A stretch of 46,534 nt of DNA from Dongia_A sp964542425. GTDB taxonomy: Bacteria > Pseudomonadota > Alphaproteobacteria > Dongiales > Dongiaceae. The notes under the pieces were generated by a model. It searched no databases. It worked only from the letters and a program-made list of their open reading frames with translations, and had not been told where the DNA came from. Below are positions 27,472 to 35,190 of this stretch, one piece after another. The stretch is from positions 1 to 46,534 of the forward strand of contig CAZIUB010000056.1 of NCBI GenBank assembly GCA_964542425.1, written 5' to 3'. How positions within the stretch are numbered: the first letter of the stretch is position 1; every line of letters begins with the position of its first letter. A program made the translations under genes and the position numbers.

Positions 27472-28057
27472 AAGACGCTCAGGCCTAGCGACCGCGCTGG
27501 CGCAAGGCGGGCGCGATGGCGCGAACGGCCAGCGCGCCTGCCGATTGGGCGAAATCCGCGGCTGGTCGCTGCTGCAAGTGGCGGCCTTTGTCGACACGCT
27601 GGCGCAAGTCGAGGCGATTCTCGCTCGCCATCTTGGCGCCAGTCCACCCGAGCGCGCCGGGATCGCAATTCCGGCGGGCGAGCGTCTGATGCTCAAGACC
27701 GGGCCGGAGCAATTCTGGATCCTGGGTGGAGAGGCGGACGAACTGGGTGAGGCGATGGCGGCGGATGTGGGCGGCGCGATCGGCGCGCTCACCTCGCTCT
27801 CGCACAGCCGCACGCGGCTGTTCATCGAGGGTCCGCCCGCGCGCGATGTGCTTGCTAAGGGCTTTCCGCTCGATCTTCACCCGGATCTGTTCAAACCGGG
27901 TGATTTCGCATTAACCGGTTTGCATCACACGCCGGTGCTGTTCATGCGCGCTACGCGCGAGCGCTACGAGATCTGGGCCACGCGCTCCTTCGCGCTCACC
28001 CTATTCGATTGGCTCGCCGACGCCGCCTGGCCGGTCGGGTACGATATCCAGCGGTAG
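27464..28057 (+). CDS. soxG: Sarcosine oxidase gamma subunit
   Basis: This 197-residue GcvT-related subunit is the last gene of the sox operon. Typical segments are PGERLMLKTGPEQFWILG-like (here PAGERLMLKTGPEQFW), LSHSRTRLFIEGPPARDVLAKGFPLDLHP, and the C-terminus ATRSFALTLFDWL. The last 27 or so codons and stop are repeated 14,160 bp downstream after the CRISPR array, differing by one base that changes Val to Ile. The intact gene shows that whatever was inserted behind it preserved the reading frame. Confidence 0.93.
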   Translation: MLERRSGLATALAQGGRDGANGQRACRLGEIRGWSLLQVAAFVDTLAQVEAILARHLGASPPERAGIAIPAGERLMLKTGPEQFWILGGEADELGEAMAADVGGAIGALTSLSHSRTRLFIEGPPARDVLAKGFPLDLHPDLFKPGDFALTGLHHTPVLFMRATRERYEIWATRSFALTLFDWLADAAWPVGYDIQR

Positions 28058-28059
28058 GG
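27976..28059 (+). repeat. Left copy of 84-bp direct repeat flanking the CRISPR-Cas island (att-like)
   Basis: The 3' end of soxG, from about codon 171 through the stop codon plus 2 nt, recurs at 42136-42219 in the same orientation with one mismatch (G28034 versus A42194). Matching ends abruptly on both sides. It is far longer than a transposon target duplication and looks like the attachment site of a site-specific element that restores the gene it enters. Confidence 0.9.
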
Positions 28060-28216
28060 GCGGGAATTGCGGAATGGTGGCCAAGTTTTCCGACTGCGCC
28101 AGCAATCCTTATCCAGTCAAGTGTTTTCCGACACCAGTTAGGGCCCTCCCATCGATAGCGCTTTCCTTTTGCCGCCAGTATTCATGTTTCAAGACGGAAA
28201 GGAATTGGATACCGCC

Positions 28217-28230
28217 CGACAAGCTTGTCG
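28217..28230. promoter_or_regulatory. Candidate operator palindrome upstream of cas6
   Basis: CGACAAGCTTGTCG is a perfect 14-bp palindrome 40 nt before the cas6 start. The core ACAAGCTTGT recurs at 38039-38048, before the cas2-cas1 block, and inside the ring-nuclease gene at 30219-30228. The 212-bp gap 28058-28269 holds no gene and should contain the effector-operon promoter. Confidence 0.35.
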
Positions 28231-28269
28231 CGCTTGTGCCGCAATGGGCCAAGTGCAAGAGTCCTTGTC

Positions 28270-29232
28270 ATGATCGACCTGCCGCTTTGCCGCTATCGAT
28301 TTCGTTTCAGGGCCGAGGAGCCGGGCGTCTTGCCGGCCTTTTCCGGTTCCGCGTGGCGCGGCGTTTTCGGCAGGCAGTTGAAGCGGATCGTGTGTGTGAC
28401 GAAGCTCGCCGAATGCGAGCCTTGCGCGCTGGTCGAGACCTGCATCTTTCCCTCGCTTTTCGAAGGCCGGCACCCGACTGGCGTCAAGGCGCTTGAGAAC
28501 CTTGATCGCATTCCGGTGGGCTATGTGATGGAGCCGGAATTCGGTTCGACCCGAACTTTTGGTATCGGCGACGAGATATTTATCCACCTCACCTTGATCG
28601 GCCATTCCAACCGGCGGCTGACCTACGTGGCGAGGGCGATGGCTGACGCCGGCGCCGGGGGCGTCGGACCCGCCCGATCGGTGCTGAGCCTCGTTGGAAT
28701 AGAGCGACATCTGGATCTGGGCGCGGGAAGGGTGGAGCAGGTACTAACCAAGGACAATGAGTGTGCGGTGACAGAGCCGACATCACCTCGGCCAACTTCG
28801 GATCTGCCGACAAAATTCGCCGTTCAACTCCTTTCGCCTCTTAGAATCCGAATTGATGGTGATCTGGTGACACCGGATCGATTCCAGCCCGCCCACCTGA
28901 TTGCTTCGGCGATCCGCCGGATCTCCGCCTTGTCGTTATTTTATGGTCAGGGACCCATATCGGCGGACTATGCGCGCATGAACGAGTCCGCCGCGCGAGT
29001 TCTGCTGGTCTCATCCGACTTGGATTGGGCCGATCCGACACGTTTCTCGGGGCGCCAGAAGCAGAAGATGAAGGTCGGGGGGATTGTCGGCCAGTTCAAT
29101 GTGAAGGTGCCACCGGAAGCGGAAAACCTGCTGCCTTGGCTGTGGCTTGGCCAGTGGGTGGGGGCAGGCAAAAACACGAGCATGGGGCTTGGGCAATACC
29201 GGATGCTGGTCGATGGCCGGCTCGTCGCCTGA
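28270..29232 (+). CDS. cas6: Cas6 pre-crRNA processing endoribonuclease
   Basis: This RAMP-fold ribonuclease of 320 residues would cut the repeat in the array transcript to make crRNAs with an 8-nt repeat handle. Visible features: an N-terminal ferredoxin-like half with PAFSGSAWRGVFGRQLKR, and a Cys cluster CVTKLAECEPCALVETC (about residues 42-58) found in this Cas6 subfamily. The C-terminal glycine-rich loop is WVGAGKNTSMGLGQYRM (about 296-312). The start at 28270 (MIDLPLCRYRF) is the first family-like Met; upstream residues are not conserved. It is first in the effector operon and overlaps the next gene by 20 nt. Confidence 0.9.
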   Translation: MIDLPLCRYRFRFRAEEPGVLPAFSGSAWRGVFGRQLKRIVCVTKLAECEPCALVETCIFPSLFEGRHPTGVKALENLDRIPVGYVMEPEFGSTRTFGIGDEIFIHLTLIGHSNRRLTYVARAMADAGAGGVGPARSVLSLVGIERHLDLGAGRVEQVLTKDNECAVTEPTSPRPTSDLPTKFAVQLLSPLRIRIDGDLVTPDRFQPAHLIASAIRRISALSLFYGQGPISADYARMNESAARVLLVSSDLDWADPTRFSGRQKQKMKVGGIVGQFNVKVPPEAENLLPWLWLGQWVGAGKNTSMGLGQYRMLVDGRLVA

Positions 29233-30367
29233 CCCGTCAACCTTCGCGAGCAGGCTTCTCCTGGCCGTGGTCGGGCTTTCGCCCCAGGTAGTGACCGAGA
29301 CGCTCCACGCGCTGGTCGTCCAGCGTGATCCCCCATTTTGGCCATCGTCATTGCACCTCATCACGACCGAAGAGGGGGCCGAGCGAATTCGCCTGCAGTT
29401 GCTGGACCAAGAGACCGGGGCATTCGGACGATTCGCCAGGGAGTACGCGCCAGCGCTTGCCCCGGTTCTCACCGCGACGGAAATCCAGGTCTTGTCCGGG
29501 GCGGACAAGAGTGGCTTGACGGATATCGCGACCGCCGATGACAGCATGTCGGCGGGAGACCAGATCCTTGGCGCCGTCCGGCAAGCAACGACCAACCACC
29601 AATGCGCGATCTATGCGTCGTTGGCCGGCGGGCGCAAGACAATGGGGTTTCTGCTGGGCTATGCGATGTCCCTATTCGGGCGGCCCCAGGACCGGCTTAC
29701 CCACGTCCTTGTCAATGCGCCGTTCCAGGATCATCCGGAATTCTTTTATCCGCCCGTCAAGCCGCGGGTTCTTCTGGCTACGGCGAGCAACCGCCCGGTT
29801 CGCACGGACGCGGCTCGCATCGTCCTCACCGACATTCCGTTCGTCAGGCTGCGCGAGGGGATGCCGACCAGATTGCTCGAAGGCCAAGCAAGTTTCGCGC
29901 AGACAGTTACGGAAGCCCAGGCGGCGTTGCGACCGGCCGCCATCGAGTTCGACCCCGGGACGGCAACCCTGCGTTGTCGGGACCATGATTTGCGCATGGC
30001 GCCGGCGGATTTTGCCTTCGGCCTTTGGCTGGCCCGCAGGCGGAAGGCGGGCGGCAGGCATGGCGGCGCCCTTGCCTGGCGCGAAGCCGCGGCAAGGGAA
30101 TTCCTGAATGTTTACATGGCATTGCCGATGGTGTCGCCGGGTCAAGTGGCGCGCGTCCGCCGGTCCCTCCGGGAGGGCGTGAACAAGGAATGGTTCGAGC
30201 AGCGCATTTCCCGGTTCAACAAGCTTGTCAAGGATGCGCTTGGGTCGGCCGCAGGGCCATACTTGATCAAGCCGACAGGTGGGCGGCCCAACACGCGTTA
30301 TGGCTTTGCACTGCCGGCCTCCGCCATTAAGGTCGGCGGCAGGGGCGGCCGAGGGAAACGAAGATGA
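29213..30367 (+). CDS. csm6: CRISPR-associated ring nuclease, Csm6/NE0113 (TIGR02584) family with C-terminal extension
   Basis: This is a CARF-fold protein of about 384 residues. The first 240 carry the family blocks LLAVVGLSPQVVTETLHAL, LHLITTEEGAERIRL, SLAGGRKTMGFLLGYAMSLFGRPQDRLTHVL and DIPFVRLREGMP. Family members bind cyclic oligoadenylate made by Cas10 and several degrade it, which switches the response off. Residues about 240-384 form a basic, helical extension (FGLWLARRRKAGG, RVRRSLREGVNKEWFEQRISRFNKLV) that looks like a winged-helix or RNA-binding module. The start is taken at ATG 29213, inside the cas6 end. It ends overlapping cas10 by 4 nt. Confidence 0.85.
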   Translation: MAGSSPDPSTFASRLLLAVVGLSPQVVTETLHALVVQRDPPFWPSSLHLITTEEGAERIRLQLLDQETGAFGRFAREYAPALAPVLTATEIQVLSGADKSGLTDIATADDSMSAGDQILGAVRQATTNHQCAIYASLAGGRKTMGFLLGYAMSLFGRPQDRLTHVLVNAPFQDHPEFFYPPVKPRVLLATASNRPVRTDAARIVLTDIPFVRLREGMPTRLLEGQASFAQTVTEAQAALRPAAIEFDPGTATLRCRDHDLRMAPADFAFGLWLARRRKAGGRHGGALAWREAAAREFLNVYMALPMVSPGQVARVRRSLREGVNKEWFEQRISRFNKLVKDALGSAAGPYLIKPTGGRPNTRYGFALPASAIKVGGRGGRGKRR

Positions 30368-32892
30368 GCGCACCTGAACCGACATTGGACGAAGTCGTGC
30401 TCGGCGCCATGCTGGAGGACATCGGCAAGTTCATGCAGCGGGCTCATGGCAACACGAGCAACCTGCCCAACGAGGTCATGAACCGGGCGAGCGTGGTCCT
30501 GCCGGGTTATCGGGGGCGGTCGTCGCATTGGCACGCTTTGTGGTCGGACGCGTTCTTCCACGAACTGGAAAAGGCGGGCGCACATCTGCCGGGCGGTTTG
30601 AACATGAACCAGGTTCGCGACGCGGCTGTCTATCATCATCGTCCCGACACGCCGCTGCATTGGCTGTCGGCCGGCATGGACCGGAAACAGAACGACGAGA
30701 GCCAAGAGGACAAGCCGAAGGACGCGGACGACAATGCCTGGGACGCTTTCAAGCGGGTACGCCTGAAGAGCCTTTTCGCCGGCATCTCTCTCGGCCATGC
30801 GCGCCAGGCGGCGCCGGGAAATTGGCCGGAGTACCGCGTCGCTCGCCTGACTTCCGACGGATTGTTCCCCGAGACGGTCGAGGCCGGCGAACAAAAGGAA
30901 GCATACAGGGATCTTTGGCCGAAGTTCTTCAACGCTTTCCTGGATTTGTGTCGATGGCAAGGCGGTCTCGATGCCTTTCATGAAGGAGTGATCGCGCTGT
31001 CCGAGGAGTTCACCTGGGCAATACCCTCGTCCACCATCGATCAGCCGGACGTGTCGCTTCACGATCATAACAAATCGGTGGCCGCGATCGCCGCCTGCCT
31101 TTATCGTTGGCATGGCGAGAAGGGAAGCCTGGGCGACGAGGCCGCGATCAAGGACCGCGAGGCGGCCAAGTTCCGATTTCTCGCTGGCGACCTGTCCGGC
31201 ATCCAATCGACCCTTTTCCGCATGCAATCCCAGGGTGTTTCGGGAAGCGCCCGAATCCTGCGCGCCCGCTCGTTCCTGATGTCGGCGATCGTCGAGGCGG
31301 CGTCATTGCTTTGTCGGCGCGAAATCGGGTTGCCGCCCTATGTCGAGCTGCAATCCGCCGGTGGGCGGTTCCTTCTGCTGGTGCCGAATCTCGACGGGAT
31401 CGAAGCCAAGGTCGAAGCCGTGCGCGCCAAACTCGATCACTGGCTTCTCGATCGCTATCTGGGCGATTTGGCGCTCAATTTGGCGTTGACCGGACCATTC
31501 CGTGGCCGCGACATGATGCTGGACAAGGCCCGGAAGCGCGACGAGGAAGGAATGTTCGCGAAAGTCTGGCGGGGCGTGAGCCATGCGATCGCGGCGGCCA
31601 AACTGCGCCCGTTATCGAGCGCCCCGACCGGCATTCTGGAAACCAATTACGATGACGGTCCCGATGGCGCCTGCTCCGCCTGCGGCGTTCGACCGGCTGC
31701 CCGGACGGATGGCGATACCAAGCGGTGCGTTGCCTGCGACAATGAACACAGGCTGGGCAGGCTGCTGCCGGGCGCCAAAGCTTTGCTGTGGAGCGATGGG
31801 GGATTGAAATTCGGGGGCACGAGAATCGAGCAGATTGAAATGCCCGGCGGCCTGTTCCTGACCCTGGTGGCCGAAGACTTGCGCGATGACGATCCGGCCT
31901 GGGCCAGAATCGTCTCCGGCTACCGATTGGCGAGCAGCGAGCTCGTCTGGCCGCCGGCCACGCGCAGCATCGCCAATCAGGTCCCAACGATGGGCGAGGA
32001 TGAGGAGCAAGACCCCCGTTTCAAGGGATTGAGCGAGGAAGCGCGCGAGGCCAAGGCAGGAAACCTCAAGCTCTTCGAGCATCTGGCGGCGCAGTCGCGG
32101 GAGTGCATGGGTCAGGAAATCGTCGGCCGTCCGATGCTGGCCGTGCTCAAGGCGGACGTCGATCGCCTGGGTCGGATTTTCTCGCGCGGACTGGCCGACG
32201 ACCAGAGCATCGGACGCATGGCGTCGATGTCGCGCATGTTCGATGGCTTTTTCACCCGGGTGCTGATGGACCTCCTGCGGAGCGAGTTCAAGAACGTCTA
32301 CACGGTGTATGCCGGCGGCGACGATCTGCTGCTGGTGGGACCGTGGACGGAGATCGCCAGACTGGCGCCCCAAATCGAGGCCGAGTTTCGCCGTTATGTC
32401 GGCCATAACCCGGAAATAACGATCTCGGCCGGGATCGAGCTCTGCGGCGTGAACGAGCCCCTCAATCGCGCGGTCAGGCGCGCCGAGGTGAGGCTGGAAG
32501 CGGCCAAGGATGCTGGCCGCAATCGGGTTTCCGCCTTGACCGGGGAAGCGATCACATGGCAGCGCCTCTCGAATGCGCTCGCCGAGGCCGCCAGGATCAG
32601 CGATCTCATTCGGGATCGGGCGGTCTCGACCGCCTTTGTTTACAAGGCGCTCGGCTTCGAGCGGGAGAGCCGCAAGACCGAGGGCGACGGCGCCAGTATT
32701 CGACATGCGGACTGGCGCGCGCGCTGGGGCTATCATTTGCGCCGCGCCTTTCCCCAGCGCGATGGAGAGGACGCCGAGCGCCTGCGTTATTTCGACGGCC
32801 TGCTGAACAGCGGCTTGGCCCAACCGCGTGGCGAAGGGCCATCGGGCGCGCCGGAAGTGTCCTTGATCGTCGCGCTTTATCGTAATCGCTGA
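30364..32892 (+). CDS. cas10: Cas10/Csm1, type III-A large subunit
   Basis: This signature subunit of the Csm complex has 842 residues. The C-terminal Palm domain has an intact cyclase motif AGGDDLLLVG (GGDD at about 651-654), so cyclic oligoadenylate synthesis is expected. A zinc ribbon is present (C437-x2-C440, C455-x2-C458). LAGDLSGIQ (about 278-286) begins the first Palm region. The N-terminal HD-nuclease region is altered: the canonical HD pair reads E18-D19 (AMLEDIGKF), although HW and YHHRP motifs remain. Target-activated single-stranded DNA cleavage may thus be lost or changed. The start ATG overlaps the previous stop. Confidence 0.95.
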   Translation: MSAPEPTLDEVVLGAMLEDIGKFMQRAHGNTSNLPNEVMNRASVVLPGYRGRSSHWHALWSDAFFHELEKAGAHLPGGLNMNQVRDAAVYHHRPDTPLHWLSAGMDRKQNDESQEDKPKDADDNAWDAFKRVRLKSLFAGISLGHARQAAPGNWPEYRVARLTSDGLFPETVEAGEQKEAYRDLWPKFFNAFLDLCRWQGGLDAFHEGVIALSEEFTWAIPSSTIDQPDVSLHDHNKSVAAIAACLYRWHGEKGSLGDEAAIKDREAAKFRFLAGDLSGIQSTLFRMQSQGVSGSARILRARSFLMSAIVEAASLLCRREIGLPPYVELQSAGGRFLLLVPNLDGIEAKVEAVRAKLDHWLLDRYLGDLALNLALTGPFRGRDMMLDKARKRDEEGMFAKVWRGVSHAIAAAKLRPLSSAPTGILETNYDDGPDGACSACGVRPAARTDGDTKRCVACDNEHRLGRLLPGAKALLWSDGGLKFGGTRIEQIEMPGGLFLTLVAEDLRDDDPAWARIVSGYRLASSELVWPPATRSIANQVPTMGEDEEQDPRFKGLSEEAREAKAGNLKLFEHLAAQSRECMGQEIVGRPMLAVLKADVDRLGRIFSRGLADDQSIGRMASMSRMFDGFFTRVLMDLLRSEFKNVYTVYAGGDDLLLVGPWTEIARLAPQIEAEFRRYVGHNPEITISAGIELCGVNEPLNRAVRRAEVRLEAAKDAGRNRVSALTGEAITWQRLSNALAEAARISDLIRDRAVSTAFVYKALGFERESRKTEGDGASIRHADWRARWGYHLRRAFPQRDGEDAERLRYFDGLLNSGLAQPRGEGPSGAPEVSLIVALYRNR

Positions 32893-32903
32893 AGGAGGAT
32901 CGA

Positions 32904-33392
32904 ATGGCACAAGCACCACAGCAGTACAACAGAGGCGGGCCAGGCGGCGGCCGGGACGGCGGCGGCGGTGGGGCGCAAGGATTGGTCATGCCAAATGCCC
33001 GTCCTGTTCAGTATTTTTCTGATCCGGAGAAGAAAGCGCTGACCAGAGCTCTGGTCGACGAAAGCGCCCGTGCCCTCGGTGAGAATCTAAAAGAGGTACC
33101 GGCGAGCCAAATTCGGCGGTTCTATTCCGACGTGACAACGTTCGAGCGAAGGCTGTCGGCGGAAAGTCTTCCCGATGACGCGATCCAGGCGCAGATGGCG
33201 CTCTTGAAGGCGAAGGCGGCCTACGCGCACAAGCGCGCGAAGCGTGGACCGGGCTTTCCGCCGGAATTGCTGCAGTTCTTCGTTGACCATGCCGGCGCGA
33301 TCAAGGACCGAAAGGACTTCGACGCGTTCCGCCGGATTTTCGAGGCGGTCATTGCCTATCACAAGTTCTACGAAGTCAAGAGAGGGAATTGA
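32904..33392 (+). CDS. csm2: Csm2, type III-A small subunit
   Basis: This helical small subunit of 162 residues lines the crRNA-target duplex. After a Gly-rich disordered N-terminus (about residues 8-25, RGGPGGGRDGGGGG) come the family helices: VPASQIRRFYSDVTTFERR, MALLKAKAAYAHKRA, and the C-terminal KDRKDFDAFRRIFEAVIAYHKFY. The start has GGAGG at good spacing, 11 nt after the cas10 stop. Its presence with csm5 marks the system as III-A rather than III-B or III-D. Confidence 0.93.
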   Translation: MAQAPQQYNRGGPGGGRDGGGGGAQGLVMPNARPVQYFSDPEKKALTRALVDESARALGENLKEVPASQIRRFYSDVTTFERRLSAESLPDDAIQAQMALLKAKAAYAHKRAKRGPGFPPELLQFFVDHAGAIKDRKDFDAFRRIFEAVIAYHKFYEVKRGN

Positions 33393-33394
33393 TC

Positions 33395-34180
33395 ATGACG
33401 GACGCAATGAAGTTTGAAGGACGCGCCTCCATCAAGGGGAAGATTCGACTTCTTTCCGGCCTGCATATCGGCGCCGGCAAGGACACGATCGAGATCGGCG
33501 GCATCGACAATCCCGTGATCAAGCACCCGCACACGGGTGAACCCTACATTCCCGGTTCCAGCATCAAGGGCAAATTGCGGTTTCTCCTGGAATGGGCCTT
33601 CGACAAGATCCGGTCGGATGGCCATCCCTGGGGCGCCAGGGATGACAAGGAAAATCAATCGATCGATGGCCTCGATCCGGTACTTCGGATTTTCGGGACG
33701 CCGATCAAGACCGAGAAATGGATGGGCGGCCCCACGCGCCTCATGATCCGCGATTGCGCGCTTGACAATGCGTGGCTTGGCATGGCCCGGGAAAAGGGAC
33801 TCGACTTGACGGAAGACAAGACCGAAGTGGTCATCGATCGCATCGCCGGCAAGGCTCATGACAGGGTCGGTCCAAGGCAGACGGAGCGGGTTCCCTCCGG
33901 GGCCGAATTCGAGTTCGAACTGCTGTTCCGCGTCTATGACATCGAGGGCGACGGGGGCGCGCACGACGAGAAGTGCCTGAACTGGCTGATCCAGGGCTTA
34001 TGGTTGCTGGAACAGGATGCGCTCGGCGGCTCGGGATCTCGGGGATATGGCCGCGTCAAGTTCGAGGATATGACCTATACCGATCTGGATGGTAATCCGC
34101 ATCGGATCGACAATGCTTTCAGGGGCCATTCCTTCAATCGGTCGGTTCCCCCGGCAATCGTGAAATTGAGGGCGGCGTGA
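33395..34180 (+). CDS. csm3: Csm3, type III-A backbone RAMP and target-RNA nuclease
   Basis: This 261-residue RAMP forms the crRNA-binding filament and cuts target RNA every 6 nt. Visible: GLHIGAG, then the catalytic-loop aspartate D38 in EIGGIDNPVIKHP, and PYIPGSSIKGKLRFLLEW. The C-terminal glycine-rich loop is LGGSGSRGYGRVKFED. The catalytic Asp is present, so RNA slicing should be intact. The ATG at 33395 has AGAGGG upstream. It ends in a GTGA overlap with csm4. Confidence 0.95.
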   Translation: MTDAMKFEGRASIKGKIRLLSGLHIGAGKDTIEIGGIDNPVIKHPHTGEPYIPGSSIKGKLRFLLEWAFDKIRSDGHPWGARDDKENQSIDGLDPVLRIFGTPIKTEKWMGGPTRLMIRDCALDNAWLGMAREKGLDLTEDKTEVVIDRIAGKAHDRVGPRQTERVPSGAEFEFELLFRVYDIEGDGGAHDEKCLNWLIQGLWLLEQDALGGSGSRGYGRVKFEDMTYTDLDGNPHRIDNAFRGHSFNRSVPPAIVKLRAA

Positions 34181-35190
34181 TCCCGGACCCGCTTTATCGG
34201 GTGGCGATCCGCCTGAAGGGTCCGCTGGGCACGCCGCTCACCTCCGGCACGATTTTCGGGCATCTCTGCTGGGCATTGCTGGAGCGGGACGGCGAAGCGG
34301 CCTTGACGCAGTGGCTCGATGGGCAGGATTCCGCGCCGTTCGTTGTTTCGGACGGGCTGCCGGCCGGGCTGCTGCCGAGGCCGCTTTTGGCACCCATGCC
34401 GCGCGTGAAAATCGATGACGTCGAGGCCGCCGACATGGCGAAGGACCAGGCGCGCAAGCAATGGGTGCAACGTTCGGATTTCGTTGCCCTGAGAAACGCG
34501 ATGGCGGAGGCAAACCTGATTCCGAAGCTGGTGAATGCACCCGTTGTGAGGGCAAAACCCAAACACGATCTTTCCGAAATCCGGATCGACGGATCGACGG
34601 ATACCAATGCACGGCAGCGGACAAAACCCAAACACGATCTTTCCGAAATCCGGATGGCGCATAACCGGATCGACCGGGTTGGCGGCAGTACACCGGATGA
34701 AGGCGGCTTGTTTTTTACCGACGAGGATTGGCGCTTCGCGGAAAACCCCGATTGCGAAATCTATGTCCGCGCCACGGCCGGCGCGAACGAGATCATGCGG
34801 TTGTTCTGCCATGTCGGACAGTCGGGATATGGCCGGGATTCGACGTGGGGTCGGGGACAGTTCGAGGTCACGGGCGTGACGGTCGAGCAGGAACTGGACG
34901 ACCATCGGGGCAATCGCATGATGTCGCTATCGCACGGGATCATCACGGCCAACATGCGGGATTCGCTCTACAAGCTGACCACGCATTTCGGCAAGGTTGG
35001 GGCCATGATGGCGAACGGGGGGGCGCGGCCCTGGAAGAAGCCGATCCTGCTGGCGCGGCCCGGCATGACCTTCGGCGCGGCGGACGAGGGACCGTTCGGT
35101 GGGCTTCTGGCCAACGTACATCAGGATCGCCCCGAAATTCGCCATGACGCGCGCCACGTCGCGATTCCCTACACGGAGGCAGTACCGTGA
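34177..35190 (+). CDS. csm4: Csm4, type III-A RAMP at the crRNA 5' handle
   Basis: This 337-residue RAMP would hold the crRNA handle and contact Cas10. Family features: RLKGPLGTPLTSGTIFGHLCWAL, then AHNRIDRVGGSTPDEGGLFF, and the glycine loop GQSGYGRDSTWGRGQFEV. An odd feature is that the decapeptide KPKHDLSEIR occurs twice, at residues 127-136 and 150-159, from a 34-bp exact DNA repeat. The result is an in-frame 23-residue insertion just before the AHNRIDR motif. The start is GTG overlapping the csm3 stop; the end overlaps the csm5 start likewise. Confidence 0.9.
   Translation: MIPDPLYRVAIRLKGPLGTPLTSGTIFGHLCWALLERDGEAALTQWLDGQDSAPFVVSDGLPAGLLPRPLLAPMPRVKIDDVEAADMAKDQARKQWVQRSDFVALRNAMAEANLIPKLVNAPVVRAKPKHDLSEIRIDGSTDTNARQRTKPKHDLSEIRMAHNRIDRVGGSTPDEGGLFFTDEDWRFAENPDCEIYVRATAGANEIMRLFCHVGQSGYGRDSTWGRGQFEVTGVTVEQELDDHRGNRMMSLSHGIITANMRDSLYKLTTHFGKVGAMMANGGARPWKKPILLARPGMTFGAADEGPFGGLLANVHQDRPEIRHDARHVAIPYTEAVP
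34553..34655 (+). repeat. 34-bp exact tandem-type repeat inside csm4
   Basis: The same 34 bases occur at 34553-34586 and 34622-34655, offset 69 bp (23 codons), so the frame is kept. No drift between the copies indicates a recent duplication. Confidence 0.9.
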
